A stretch of 64,000 nt of DNA from G963662905 sp965230045 (GTDB lineage Bacteria; Bacteroidota; Bacteroidia; Bacteroidales; WRLA01). The notes below the pieces were generated by a model, which did no database searches, had not been told where the DNA came from, and saw only the letters and a program-made list of their open reading frames with translations. Positions within the stretch are counted from its first letter, which is position 1. Each line of letters opens with the position of its first letter. Positions 17,585 to 27,250 of the stretch are shown piece after piece. The position numbers and the translations under genes are program-made. Location of the stretch: contig OZ245940.1 of NCBI GenBank assembly GCA_965230045.1, forward strand, positions 1 through 64,000, read 5' to 3'.

Positions 17585-17963
17585 AAAAAATAAACATAGC
17601 ATTTGGAATAAAGAAGGACAGGCTTATGAGCCTGATTCATCTGCCATGAAAAGCGTGTTTTATTTAAAGTACAAAAATAATATTATAGGCACTTTGGTTT
17701 ATGATAATCAGTGGGTGTTTAAATATTCAGAAAATTTCGTCAATTTTAATATCCAACCTATAACGGATTTTCCAAATCCACAAAAAACTTATACCAGCGA
17801 TGAATTATGGCCTTTTTTCAGGACACGAATTCCTGCTATAAATCAGCCTTTTCAACTCAAGAAAATTCAAAAAGCAAAGGTGAGTAAAAATGATTCGGTT
17901 GGCCTTTTACGGCTTTTTGGATCAGAAACAATTACGAACCCTTTTAAATTGCTGCCGGCTTAA
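17577..17963 (+). CDS. HipA N-terminal-subdomain protein (HipS-like), partner of the upstream kinase
   Basis: 128 residues. FYLKYKNNIIGTLVYDNQWVFKYSENF resembles the first beta strands of HipA subdomain 1 (short beta sandwich that opens with I/V-G-x-L). The tail LWPFFRTRIPAINQPFQ ... NDSVGLLRLFGSETITNPFKLLPA parallels the PFFENLLPEG ... FGLLxxxGxDxxGAL region of full-length HipA. In the HipBST system the free subdomain (HipS) is the antitoxin; here the gene order is reversed (kinase first). The ATG overlaps the kinase stop. TAGCTTTG at 17565-17572 fits a -7 box and might allow separate expression, but no -33 box is clear. It could also be read as a simple fission of one hipA-like gene in swapped order. 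Confidence 0.65.
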   Translation: MIKKNKHSIWNKEGQAYEPDSSAMKSVFYLKYKNNIIGTLVYDNQWVFKYSENFVNFNIQPITDFPNPQKTYTSDELWPFFRTRIPAINQPFQLKKIQKAKVSKNDSVGLLRLFGSETITNPFKLLPA

Positions 17964-17966
17964 GCA

Positions 17967-19223
17967 TTATTTTGTTCTTGCTTTATTCCTTCCAGCCAAA
18001 TAAAGAGGGCTCAACAGCAACATCAGCCCGGATACAATAATAATGGCTGTACCCGGTCCCCAGAGGTCGGCAAAAAAACCAATCAATGGCGCCAGCAAAG
18101 CAGCAACAACCGTTTCCGTTTGTCCGGCAGCCGATAAGGCCGTAGCCATGATGTCTTTTTCCAGTTTGTCTGATACATGGCTTATACCCATGGGCTTACG
18201 GATGTTTTCCACAATCATGATAATCATATAAACAAAAATTGCAGCCAGTTTAAAACCGGACAAATACAGAAAACCCGAAATTATGCCTGCACCAAGCCCG
18301 GCCAGTATGGAAATATTCAGTGGAATGCCGACATTGCGGAAACGGGAAGCAATTTTGCCCGAATAAAGCGATGCACGCGAAGTGAGCATATACAAAACGA
18401 AATAAGTAATCCCGATAATCGCAGCTGTTTTTTTCCCGGCATCATACCCGGCCAGAAATGCTACGGGCGCAGTAATTGCCAGGCTTTTGATCAGCGGTTG
18501 CAGATAATCGCGTATCGCTTTATAATAACCTGTATAAACGCTGAGGTTCAGCATGGCGCGCAGTAGTTCCATGCGTTTAAATGATACGATAAAGTCTTTT
18601 CCTACAGCTTTGAATTTCTTTTTCAGGGCGCTAAATTTAAAATTCGTTTTGCCCTCATCAAATGCCGGCGGATAAGAATAGAGCAGTATCAGGTCGATGA
18701 GATAAGGTATGATGGAAAACAGGAAGATCAAATCATAATTTCCTGTAATAAAAATGATAAGTGCTGCAATGAGCGCCGAAAAAGCCGACCCGGCCTGCGA
18801 CCACGAACGGGTGTGGCCGTAATAACTGATTTTCTGATCTTCCCAGCCTTTCATCTTCAAATATTGCAGAATCATGGCTTTATGCGTGCCCGAACGGAAC
18901 GCATCGGCAAAGGCAAAAAGAACCACAGCCGCCGCAAAACCCCAGTAAGATTTTGAAATATAATAAACCAGAAAGCTCAGGATATACAAAACAAAAGCCA
19001 TCAGCATACTCCGCCTTCGTCCTACAGCATCCGCAAAAGCTCCGGCCGGGATTTCAAAAATGTTTCTCAGGATTTCGCGCAAAGTATAAAGGCTCCCGAT
19101 TTCTACATAGCTCAAGCCCCGGCCCAGCAAAAAAAGGATATAAAAAGGCTCAAAAAACCTCAGGTTCTTAAAAAAGCCATAAAGGCTGAACTTATAATAT
19201 TGCCTGTCTTTTTGAAAACGCAT
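17967..19223 (-). CDS. MFS transporter
   Basis: 418 residues with about 12 predicted membrane helices and the MFS A-like loop motif EIPAGAFADAVGRRRSM between helices 2 and 3 (about 57-73); a long basic cytoplasmic loop (AFDEGKTNFKFSALKKKFKAVGKDF) separates the two halves. C-terminal helices contain PLIGFFADLWGPGTAIIIVSGL. Likely proton-driven export or uptake of an unknown small molecule. It is convergent with the HipA-like pair, 3 bp from it, and stands alone. Confidence 0.85.
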   Translation of the reverse strand: MRFQKDRQYYKFSLYGFFKNLRFFEPFYILFLLGRGLSYVEIGSLYTLREILRNIFEIPAGAFADAVGRRRSMLMAFVLYILSFLVYYISKSYWGFAAAVVLFAFADAFRSGTHKAMILQYLKMKGWEDQKISYYGHTRSWSQAGSAFSALIAALIIFITGNYDLIFLFSIIPYLIDLILLYSYPPAFDEGKTNFKFSALKKKFKAVGKDFIVSFKRMELLRAMLNLSVYTGYYKAIRDYLQPLIKSLAITAPVAFLAGYDAGKKTAAIIGITYFVLYMLTSRASLYSGKIASRFRNVGIPLNISILAGLGAGIISGFLYLSGFKLAAIFVYMIIMIVENIRKPMGISHVSDKLEKDIMATALSAAGQTETVVAALLAPLIGFFADLWGPGTAIIIVSGLMLLLSPLYLAGRNKARTK

Positions 19224-19532
19224 AAGCTAATGGCAAAGATAATTGATTGGTACAGCTGCAAAAGAACAATATTAATGTTTTTAAGCGGTTATTTTTTGGA
19301 GAACAATATGTTTATGCCATTGTTAATTTTATTGGTACTACACGGAATTTTGTGAAATGGAAAAATTAGGAATCTGTGAAAGTCTTTGGCTATTTGTTAA
19401 AAAGTACTGCAAACTCACTGCATAGCTCTAATAACAATCAAATGTTTTCAAGCTGCCTGCGAAATGCCGAGTAGAATAATTTCATAAAAAACCGAAACGG
19501 AAAAGACATTAAAAACTTTAATACACAAACAT
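19224..19532. other. Intergenic region with a possible solo repeat end
   Basis: AT-rich, no gene seen. GGTACTACACGGAATTTTGTG (19334-19354) closely resembles the terminal inverted repeat of the elements at 20708 and 27251 (GGTTCTACTAGGAATTTCGTG and its inverted copy), so it may be the remnant of a lost copy. The promoter of the following dehydrogenase must also lie here but no clean TAnnTTTG was found. Confidence 0.4.
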
Positions 19533-20693
19533 ATGAACAACTTCCAGCTTTATAATCCGGTGCGCCTTGCTTTTGGCAAAGGCCAAATCAGCAATATGGG
19601 CAAAATGTTGCCCAAAGGTGCACGCATCCTCATCACCTATGGTGGAGGCAGCATCAAGCGTAATGGCGTATATGATGCCGTGGTGGAACAACTGAAAGGT
19701 TTTGAATATTTTGAATTTGGGGGCATTGAGCCAAATCCGCATTTTGAAACGCTGATGAAAGCCGTGGAGCTGATTAAAAAAGAAAAGCTCGATTTTATCC
19801 TTGCCGTTGGTGGCGGATCGGTAATCGACGGAAGTAAATTTGTAGCACTCGCCGCGAATTTTGAAGGTGATGACCCCTGGGATATCCTGAGCAAATCAGC
19901 GCCTATAAAATCGGCAATGCCATTGGGCGCTGTGCTGACACTTGCCGCTACAGGTTCGGAAATGAACGGAAACTTTGTGGTAACTAAAGCCGAAACCCGC
20001 GAAAAACTGGCACGGGGCTCTGAACTGGTGTATCCGGTTTTTTCCATTCTCGACCCGGAATATACCTATACCCTTCCTATGCGACAGGTAGCCAATGGCA
20101 TTATCGACAGCTATGTGCACACCATGGAACAGTACCTGACTTACAAAAACGGAGCCGATCTTCAGGACAGCCTGGCCGAAGGCATTCTGCGCAGCCTGAT
20201 TGCTGAAGGTCCAAAGGCAATGCAAGCCGATGAACCTGTTTATGAAAACCGGGAAAAACTCATGTGGGCAGCAACACTGGCGCTCAACGGACTGCTGAGC
20301 TGCGGAACTATTGGCGACTGGGCCACACATATGATCGGACATGAGCTTACAGCACTTCATGGCCTCGACCATGCCGTAACTTTGGCCATTGTAATGCCGG
20401 GTGTACTCGAATTTACCATGAAAAAGCGTAAGGAGAAATTACTGCAATATGCCACAACAGTGTGGAATATCACGGATGGTGACGATGAAAGCCGATGCAA
20501 ACAGGCCATTCAGAAAACCGAAGAGTTTTTCAATGCATTGGGCGTAAAAACCCGTTTGGGCGATTATGGCATAATGGAAGACACCATTGATGAAATTCTG
20601 AAACGTTTCCGCGACCGAGGATTTGAATTTATTGGCGGCGCAGGCGATATCCGCGCAGAGGATGTGGAAGAAATCCTGAAATCGAGATTGTAA
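19533..20693 (+). CDS. Iron-containing alcohol dehydrogenase, YqhD/BDH type
   Basis: 386 residues, the normal length for NADPH-dependent YqhD-like aldehyde reductases/butanol dehydrogenases. Visible features are the N-terminal FYNP/LYNPVRLAFGKG start, the nucleotide-binding GGGS (38-40) and AVGGGSVIDGSK (91-102), the ATGSEMN loop (139-145), and the four metal ligands D192, H196, H266 and H280 (IDSYVH, DWATHMIGHE, GLDHAVT). It should reduce short aldehydes to alcohols in the cytoplasm, either in fermentation or detoxification. Monocistronic; followed by a MITE-like repeat. Confidence 0.92.
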   Translation: MNNFQLYNPVRLAFGKGQISNMGKMLPKGARILITYGGGSIKRNGVYDAVVEQLKGFEYFEFGGIEPNPHFETLMKAVELIKKEKLDFILAVGGGSVIDGSKFVALAANFEGDDPWDILSKSAPIKSAMPLGAVLTLAATGSEMNGNFVVTKAETREKLARGSELVYPVFSILDPEYTYTLPMRQVANGIIDSYVHTMEQYLTYKNGADLQDSLAEGILRSLIAEGPKAMQADEPVYENREKLMWAATLALNGLLSCGTIGDWATHMIGHELTALHGLDHAVTLAIVMPGVLEFTMKKRKEKLLQYATTVWNITDGDDESRCKQAIQKTEEFFNALGVKTRLGDYGIMEDTIDEILKRFRDRGFEFIGGAGDIRAEDVEEILKSRL

Positions 20694-20707
20694 GTGATTT
20701 TTATTTT

Positions 20708-21043
20708 GGTTCTACTAGGAATTTCGTGGGTAACAATAATGGTTGAAAATAATATGCAGATATTTATTAATAAACTATTGATCCCTAGCAGATTCCTCCC
20801 TTCACAAAGCCTTAATCACTTCGTTTGGCTTTGTTTCGATCGGAATGACGCTGTTTATTAGGCGTTTAAGGCAAATGCGGCGAGGACACAATAATATATT
20901 TAAAACGCGTCCTCGCCGCATTTGCCTCCTGACTCCATAAAAATGTGTCATTCCGACAAAGTTTCCGAAGTATGAGGAAAACTTTGGAGGAATCTGTTTG
21001 AAATAGCATTCTAATTTCTTTCCACGAAATTCCATGTAGAACC
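20708..21043. repeat. MITE-like palindromic element, copy A (336 bp)
   Basis: Bounded by GGTTCTACTAGGAATTTCG at 20708 and its near-inverted copy ending TGTAGAACC at 21043. Moving inward are inverted arms AGATTCCTCC / GGAGGAATCT, TCGGAATGAC / GTCATTCCGA and the core arms GGCAAATGCGGCGAGGAC (20870-20887) / GTCCTCGCCGCATTTGCC (20909-20926). The element is non-coding and sits between the dehydrogenase and a T9SS gene that converge on it. Copies B and C are at 26104 and 27251. Confidence 0.88.
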
Positions 21044-21107
21044 TGATTTATAAAGAAAGGCGCAGGTTTTCTCCGCGCCTTTTCTTTTTATTGAATATCA
21101 TAAAAAC

Positions 21108-22607
21108 CTATCGAACCATTAATTTAGCCGTGGCCCGGTGTTTTTTCCTGATGTTTGCATCTATGATGTATGTTCCGCTTGGCAAGTCGTTTATATCAAG
21201 CATGATACTGCTTTGCGGATGGCTGACAGACCATTCTTTAACCAGCCGCCCCTCTAAGGAATAAATGGAAATACTTTCAATTTCCCCATCGCTTTCAATG
21301 GAAACACTTTGGTTGGCCGGGTTGGGCTTAATGATGAGCTTTTCATTGTTTGTCTTTAATTGCTGCAAACCTGTTGATGTATTCACAAAAGGCACAAAAT
21401 TAGTGTATAAAGCCCTCGCTGCCGGATGCCAGACTTTTTTTGCGGTATCGAACTGTATTCTGTACAAGCTCTCCAGAGATCCTTTATAATAAGTCCAAAC
21501 GCAGCTGTCAAGATAATCCAGCACAAGTGGGTCTTCGTGCTTGTCCCGGAAATAGCGTGTGTACTTACGTTTGTTCCCATCCTCATAATTCTCCAATCGT
21601 ATCGTAAGATACAGATAGGGAATGGCTACTGTATCCCCTTCATTATAATAGAATGAATAATGATAAAGCTCTTCTTCGTTATTATAGTGATAGTAGTTTG
21701 AATCAACATATATTGGGTAGTATTTATCCCCAAACCACCAGTTTATATTCCTTGTTTTTATTCTGTTTTTGTAGTTGTTGATATAAGTATTGAAAGTGTA
21801 CCACTCATTATTGGTATAATGATAAGTGGGCTTCCAATAATACTGATTGTTGGTGTCCAATGTCCATGAATACCAATAGCTTTCCTCGGGTTGTCCCTGT
21901 TCATTATTAATAAAATTGGCCAGAACTTTGGTCTCCCATTTTTTGGTATAAATATTATATTGAAAGTATTTCAGGCTATCAACAACATCATCATCTCCAA
22001 AATAATTGACCCATTTGTACGACCATGTGGTATCCCAAATCCCGTCCTTAATTTCAAAAAGGGTCGATTGCAAATATTCCAATGTATCAACAAATACATC
22101 AACACTGGCAACCGAATCGCGCCAATTGTTTAAGGTATTGTCCCATGCCTGAACCAGCGTTGTGTCCGTATTGCCGAACTGATCAAAAAAGTAAAGACCT
22201 CTATACAGCTTTACCCATTTCGAATTAGTTTTATTGTAATTATAATAAGTATCAACAGTTTTTCGCTGGGATTCGTCATATTCATGCGATAATTTTTGCA
22301 GGGAATCTCCTGTGGCATAATCTATATGGATTTGATCTTTCCATAAAGCAACATCATTGTATTCGAGCGCAATAACAAGTGGGTCATGACTGAGTTCGCT
22401 GCCGTCCCATAACCAGAGGTCGTATTGTTTTGGCAGCCAGATGGTGTCTGACCGTAATTTGCATTTTTTTAAATAGTCCTGAATGCTCGGCAGAGCAGAA
22501 GAATTATCTATTTGTGCGTTTTTTTGCAAGCCTCCATAGTATTGAGATTGTGCCAGCAAGGGGATCAAAATGAAAATCAAGGCTGTTGTAATAAATGGGT
22601 GTTTCAT
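21108..22607 (-). CDS. Secreted T9SS protein of unknown function
   Basis: 499 residues with a signal peptide (MKHPFITTALIFILIPLLAQSQ). The body is very rich in Trp, Tyr and Asn and has repeated segments of the type WDTTWSYKWVNYF, KWETKVLANFINNEQGQPEESYWYSW, NNEWYTFNTYINNYKN, suggesting beta repeats. The end (NEKLIIKPNPANQSVSIESDGEIESISIYSLEGRLVKEWS ... LPSGTYIIDANIRKKHRATAKLMVR) is a type A T9SS sorting domain, so it should be secreted through the Por system and anchored at the surface. I do not recognise a specific enzyme family. Confidence 0.8.
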   Translation of the reverse strand: MKHPFITTALIFILIPLLAQSQYYGGLQKNAQIDNSSALPSIQDYLKKCKLRSDTIWLPKQYDLWLWDGSELSHDPLVIALEYNDVALWKDQIHIDYATGDSLQKLSHEYDESQRKTVDTYYNYNKTNSKWVKLYRGLYFFDQFGNTDTTLVQAWDNTLNNWRDSVASVDVFVDTLEYLQSTLFEIKDGIWDTTWSYKWVNYFGDDDVVDSLKYFQYNIYTKKWETKVLANFINNEQGQPEESYWYSWTLDTNNQYYWKPTYHYTNNEWYTFNTYINNYKNRIKTRNINWWFGDKYYPIYVDSNYYHYNNEEELYHYSFYYNEGDTVAIPYLYLTIRLENYEDGNKRKYTRYFRDKHEDPLVLDYLDSCVWTYYKGSLESLYRIQFDTAKKVWHPAARALYTNFVPFVNTSTGLQQLKTNNEKLIIKPNPANQSVSIESDGEIESISIYSLEGRLVKEWSVSHPQSSIMLDINDLPSGTYIIDANIRKKHRATAKLMVR

Positions 22608-23083
22608 AATCCTGAAATTAAAGTATATGGCCGGTTTTTAAACTTGTTCAAATCAAATACTGGCCATATACTGGTTTATAAATAGTTGTTAATCAATCAC
22701 TGCCGGATTTATATTGGTATAGAACTCCATATAAACGTCAGCTGTCAGGTTGATTTGATATCCGATCCATTTGTAAGACCCTATTATATTCGTCATTAAT
22801 TTAGTGCTTTTGGTTTTATTTCCTTCATTTCAATAAGGATACAAATCTATTATTAATTTTAATATTATCAACATTTATTTATAATTAATTTTTCTATTTC
22901 GTCTATAATACAGATATACAGTAAGTTATGAATTAGTTTATTTTTTTTTATGTAAGGATGTGTAAGTTTAAATATATAGGCTTTGGAAGGCCACAGTTTG
23001 TCATAACTGTCCTATAACATCAATATTGACAGGTGTTTATGAAAGGGTATGGAAGGGACTTGTTAAGAAGGGCAGCCCGGGTC
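22608..23083. other. AT-rich intergenic region
   Basis: 476 bp between two leftward genes. It contains a 35-codon reverse-strand frame (22796-22689, MTNIIGSYKWIGYQINLTAD...) that has no recognisable relatives and is not claimed as a gene. The rest is low-complexity A+T sequence that must carry the promoter of the T9SS gene. No other structure recognised. Confidence 0.4.
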
Positions 23084-25162
23084 TTAAAACTTCATCCTCA
23101 ATTGTACTTTCACTTCGCTTTTGTGGTTTCCTTCAATTTCATCTGTGCCGGAACCAATGACCTCTTTATCAAAGAATACCGTTTGTGCAAAGCGTAGCCA
23201 GCAATCGAGCCAGTCGGTGGCATCCCATTTCAGCATGAAGTAGTAACGGTTGCCTTTATCGTAATAAGCAGGAATGCTAAAGGCGTAGAGCACGTCGTTT
23301 TCGTAAGCATAAAGGCGCTCATCCCAGCTGTAGGTGTCAAAAATCGCATAGCGGAAATAGAAATTCAAGGGAAGTTTATTGCTGCGCCAAACAATATCCT
23401 GATAAGCCAAAAATCCGTCGTGTTGTGGCGCTGTGCTTTTTTGGCAGGTCACGTATTCCACACGGCTTTTCATTTCAATTTCATCCGTTACCTGATAGCT
23501 GGCATGGAAGCGGTAGTTCCGTTGTAAAGTAGGATCGACCTGGTAAAAATACTCATTGTCTCCAAAAGACTGGTTGAGCCGGTTTTCCTTTTCGCGGAAT
23601 TTCACATACATGGCCAAATTGCGGTTTGGGCTGTAGTTGAGCTGGATGAGGTAGTCGTGGCTGTTGGAAGGCGCATCCACACGATAGCGGAAAAAGGGAA
23701 AACGGACTATATCGGTGTAGGCCAGCAGTTTCCATCCGGCTGCCAAGTCGGCACGCAGACCGGCATATAAACCTTCTTCATTGCGGTTACCATCGCGGTC
23801 GCCAAAGGCATTGCTGAAAAAATTCTGATAATCTTTGTCGTAATGACGGTAAAGCAGCGAAAATCCAATTTCATCAATGGGCATGGTTTCTGCTCCTGCA
23901 AGAAAAGCTTTTCCGCCGTTTTCGCTGGTGGCGGCTTCACCAAAAAGGATCATTTTATTGAACACCCAACGGAAATCCATACTGGCATTAGTGTTCTCAT
24001 CGCCCCTGAAATCATAGAGTTTATATGGAGCAACATTGGGTTGCAGGGATTTATCGAAAGTGGTTTTAAAAGCCGTTGCGCCAATACTGAACCTTCCTGT
24101 ATTGAAGGAAAGCCGTCCGCCGTAAACCTGCATGTTGAGGTTGCCTTTCTTGCTGATTTCGGTCAATGTGCGGTGCAGTCCGGTTTCGTAAACAGTTGAA
24201 GCTTCGGATAAATCGAGGGTGTCCTCTTCCAAAACACTGGCATCCAGGTCACGGGTAGAGTAAAAACCGGTGATGGTGAATTTTCTTAATTCGAAACTTG
24301 CTGCGGCTCCACGCAGGAAACTGTACTCATTTACCGAATTATTGGGCGAAACTTCTTTTGCTCTTTTGTAAACTCCTGTTGCATCGGCACTTTTTCCAAA
24401 TCCCAGTCCCGACCACATGCCCAAACCCTGACCAAAACGTAAATGATAGTCACCCACAGCAAGCGCTTTAAGTTTCCAGGTGTTTTCTAAGAAAAGATGT
24501 GCGCTGTAAAAATCAAATCCTTTATCGTTTATTCCTTTAAAAAAGGGTTCGCCTGCATCTTTATCGGCCACGATCCCGGCCTGAAATTTTCCTGGATATG
24601 TAAATTTATAGCGCATATAAAGGCGGTTTGGATCTCCTTCGTAATATCTCGATGGATGTGCTAGTCGTAAAGAATCAGAAGCATCGGCATAGCCCGCCTG
24701 ATCTTCCAAAATGCGCTGGTAACGCATCATAAGGCGGTGGCGGCCATAACGGGCAATGGTTTTGGCATTTGTTTCTTTTTCTTCCTGTTCCAGGATGATG
24801 AAATGACTGATCAACTCAGCCTTCTCGGGTGTAATGCCTTCGATGGCAGCCAGTTCGTATTTGGAAAGCATCTCGCCATTTTGGTGGATATAGGCAATGA
24901 TGCGGTTGATTTCCATTTCATTGAGAAAAAACAGCCGTTGAAGTTCTTCCGGATCAGCAAGATTGAGATTTACCGGGTGTAAAATGAGTTCTTCCACGGC
25001 ACTGAGCAGGTCGGAATAATCAAGCGCAGCATCGGTTTGCTCGGTCAGGGCTTCAATTTTTTCTACGAGCAGTTCGCGTGCCGCTTTATTGTCTTCCTGC
25101 GCATAAGATGCAACAAGAAAAAATATAGAAAGGAAAATTGTTATACCGGTTCGTTTCATCAT
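23084..25162 (-). CDS. Helix-hairpin-helix plus outer-membrane-barrel protein
   Basis: 692 residues with a signal peptide (to about 22). Residues about 55-120 hold tandem HhH motifs (PVNLNLADPEELQRLFFLNEMEINRIIAYI ... LAAIEGITPEKAELISHFI) as in ComEA-like DNA-binding proteins. From about 150 on, the sequence is made of alternating amphipathic strands with Tyr/Phe/Arg-rich ends and closes with VKVQLRMKF, a barrel C-terminus. This fusion is found across Bacteroidetes with unknown role; DNA uptake is a guess based on the HhH part. It overlaps the stop of the upstream gene in a TGATG arrangement, so the two are translationally coupled. Confidence 0.75.
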   Translation of the reverse strand: MMKRTGITIFLSIFFLVASYAQEDNKAARELLVEKIEALTEQTDAALDYSDLLSAVEELILHPVNLNLADPEELQRLFFLNEMEINRIIAYIHQNGEMLSKYELAAIEGITPEKAELISHFIILEQEEKETNAKTIARYGRHRLMMRYQRILEDQAGYADASDSLRLAHPSRYYEGDPNRLYMRYKFTYPGKFQAGIVADKDAGEPFFKGINDKGFDFYSAHLFLENTWKLKALAVGDYHLRFGQGLGMWSGLGFGKSADATGVYKRAKEVSPNNSVNEYSFLRGAAASFELRKFTITGFYSTRDLDASVLEEDTLDLSEASTVYETGLHRTLTEISKKGNLNMQVYGGRLSFNTGRFSIGATAFKTTFDKSLQPNVAPYKLYDFRGDENTNASMDFRWVFNKMILFGEAATSENGGKAFLAGAETMPIDEIGFSLLYRHYDKDYQNFFSNAFGDRDGNRNEEGLYAGLRADLAAGWKLLAYTDIVRFPFFRYRVDAPSNSHDYLIQLNYSPNRNLAMYVKFREKENRLNQSFGDNEYFYQVDPTLQRNYRFHASYQVTDEIEMKSRVEYVTCQKSTAPQHDGFLAYQDIVWRSNKLPLNFYFRYAIFDTYSWDERLYAYENDVLYAFSIPAYYDKGNRYYFMLKWDATDWLDCWLRFAQTVFFDKEVIGSGTDEIEGNHKSEVKVQLRMKF

Positions 25163-25974
25163 CAGAATGTATAAATAAGTGAAACAGAAGGCGAATACCC
25201 GAGTGTGGAATGGATTCCTGTGCCGAAATCAATTTGCAGTTTTTTCAGCATCAGGCCGAAGCCAAAAGTATATTCTGAAGGGTTTGTGATAAATCCGGCG
25301 CGGGCATAAAACCCTTTCCCAAAGAGGTATTCCATTCCAAAATGTGCGCGGGCGCCAAAATCTTCCTGCTTGCTGACTTCTGCGGCAGCTGTAAAATTGG
25401 AGCTGATGGCATAGGATATTCCGAGGCTGTACTCCAAAGGAATGCGTTCGTCGGCATAATCGGATATTTTTGTGCGTACCGGATTATAGACTTGTGCGCC
25501 GAGTGTAATTTCATTGCTCAGCTTTGCCAGAATACCGGCTTCGAAAGTAATGGCCGATTTGCTGCCGTATTCCTGAGCCAGGCTAAACCGCCAGAAATCA
25601 AGTTGCAATCCGAAGGAAAACCGCTCGCCAAAACTGCGTGCATAGGCCAGTCCTGCTTTTATTTCATTGTAGTTTGCATTGCCGAAATGATAAAAACTAC
25701 CTCCGATTACACCAAATTTTGTTGGAACGGCCAGGCCGATAATCTGGTCGCTCAGGCTTCCCAGCAGATATCTGTTGGCAAAATGAACTCCCAAAGTAGT
25801 TCTTTCTATTCCGGCAAGCCCGGCCTGATTGTTATAAACCGACCAAAGCCCGTTTTGTGTCACACTGATGCCCCCCATGCCCATAGAGCGGGCGCCGGCA
25901 ACCACTTTATCCCCGGAAGCAAAGGCCATCGCGGGAAGCAAAACAGACAAAAGAAGGGTGTAAATATGCTTCAT
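25162..25974 (-). CDS. PorV/UPF0164-like outer-membrane beta-barrel protein
   Basis: About 270 residues from ATG 25974, which opens a signal peptide (MKHIYTLLLSVLLPAMAFA); ATG 25989 is five codons further out. The start of the mature part (GARSMGMGGISVTQNGLWSVYNNQAGLAGIERTTLGVHFANRYLLG) is characteristic of the PorV/PorQ/FadL-like family, and the rest is strand-turn repeats ending SPSVSLIYTF. PorV-type proteins act in the T9SS sortase complex as carriers; other paralogs have no known job. It is the first gene of an operon with the HhH-barrel gene. Confidence 0.7.
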   Translation of the reverse strand: MKHIYTLLLSVLLPAMAFASGDKVVAGARSMGMGGISVTQNGLWSVYNNQAGLAGIERTTLGVHFANRYLLGSLSDQIIGLAVPTKFGVIGGSFYHFGNANYNEIKAGLAYARSFGERFSFGLQLDFWRFSLAQEYGSKSAITFEAGILAKLSNEITLGAQVYNPVRTKISDYADERIPLEYSLGISYAISSNFTAAAEVSKQEDFGARAHFGMEYLFGKGFYARAGFITNPSEYTFGFGLMLKKLQIDFGTGIHSTLGYSPSVSLIYTF

Positions 25975-26103
25975 ATTATTGTATTTCAACGTATTGTAAT
26001 CTTAGTTCATATTAATTTCAAAAAGAACTTCAAAATTTTAGCACTAAATTACAATCTTTTGGCAAACAGTAAAAATTTACCAACAAAAATTAAAAAGAAT
26101 TTA

Positions 26104-26444
26104 GGTTCTACTAAAAATTTTGTGAGTAATCATAATATTTGAGATTAAAACCATTCAGAGATATATTAATAGAATGTTAAAAAAAAACTTGAGTTCCAAC
26201 AGATTCCTCCCTCCACAAAGCCTTGATCACTTCGTTTGGCTTTGTTTCGATCGGAATGACGCTGTTTATTAAGCGTTTAAGGCAAATGCGGCCTGGTCAC
26301 TGAGCGTAGTCGAAGTGCGCCGCATTTGCCCTCTGACGTTTTAAAACCCGTCATTCCGACAAAGTTTTCCGAAGCATGAGGAAACTTTGGAGGAATCTGT
26401 AGGAGATTTAACTTTTGTCTTTTCCACGAAATTTCAAGTGAACC
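26104..26444. repeat. MITE-like palindromic element, copy B (341 bp, different core)
   Basis: Starts GGTTCTACTAAAAATTTTGTG at 26104 and ends near 26444 with a degenerate inverted copy (CCACGAAATTTCAAGTGAACC). It shares the AGATTCCTCC and TCGGAATGAC arms with copies A and C. The core is different: GGCAAATGCGGC / GCCGCATTTGCC arms enclose a second palindrome (CACTGAGCGTAGTCGAAGTG) instead of the GAGGAC arm and AT loop. The module exchange suggests layered insertion or recombination within these repeats. Confidence 0.85.
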
Positions 26445-26534
26445 AGAATTTATTGTAGCACAGTTTTCCATTGAACAATCATCCTTTTGATTCATTGTGA
26501 GATTAGATTATCTTTGAATCAAATTATAGCGATT

Positions 26535-27197
26535 ATGAATACAGGCATTATACTTTCCTTCCTTAGTGAGCTCAAGCAGCACAACCACCGCGAATGGTTT
26601 CAGGAGCACAAAAAAGATTATCAGAAAGCCAGGGCTGAATTTGAAAATCTGATTACAGAATTGATTCCCGCATTGCAGCAGTTGGATCCTTCAGTGGGCG
26701 ATATTGATATGAAAAGCAGTATTTTCCGGATTAACCGGGATATTCGGTTTTCGAAAAACAAAGATCCGTATAAAACCAATTTTGGTTCGTTTATGGCACG
26801 TGGTGGGCGAAAAAGCATATTTGGCGGCTATTATGTGCAAATTGAACCGGATGCTTCTTTTATAGGTGGTGGTGTGTATTGCCCGCAAGGCCCTGCATTG
26901 AAAAAATTACGTACCGAAATTTACTATAATCCTGAAGAATTTAAGCAAATTATTGAAGAAGGGCAGTTTCAAAAGGTTTTTGGTGGGCTTGCCGAAATGG
27001 AAAAACTTAAAAAGGGCCCTGTAGGCTTCGACAAAAATTTTGAACACATGGATTTATTGTTGCATAAAAATTATGTCACAATGCGTGCTTTGAGCCGCGA
27101 CGAATTATTGTCAGAAAATTTAGTCCGGCTTATTTTGGAATCCTTTGCCGCTATGGTTCCTTTCAATTCTTTCCTGAACCGGGCTTTGGAAGATTAG
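26535..27197 (+). CDS. DUF2461 family protein
   Basis: 220 residues from ATG 26535 (an ATG at 26487 would lengthen the N-terminus by 16 residues into less typical sequence). The family signature is clear: FLSELKQHNHREWFQEHKKDYQKAR, then IFRINRDIRFSKNKDPYKTNFGSFMARGGRKS and GGYYVQIEPDASFIGGGVYCP. DUF2461 (TIGR02453) proteins are widespread and of unknown function; predicted cytoplasmic. It lies between repeat copies B and C and is not part of an operon. Confidence 0.88.
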   Translation: MNTGIILSFLSELKQHNHREWFQEHKKDYQKARAEFENLITELIPALQQLDPSVGDIDMKSSIFRINRDIRFSKNKDPYKTNFGSFMARGGRKSIFGGYYVQIEPDASFIGGGVYCPQGPALKKLRTEIYYNPEEFKQIIEEGQFQKVFGGLAEMEKLKKGPVGFDKNFEHMDLLLHKNYVTMRALSRDELLSENLVRLILESFAAMVPFNSFLNRALED

Positions 27198-27250
27198 CAT
27201 AAATGTACCCACCCGATGCGGACAACAAACAGGGCAGATTACAAAAAGAG

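Noticed and set aside
22689..22796. 35-codon reverse-strand frame
   Set aside because: Too short, no relatives recognised, no clear promoter or ribosome binding site.
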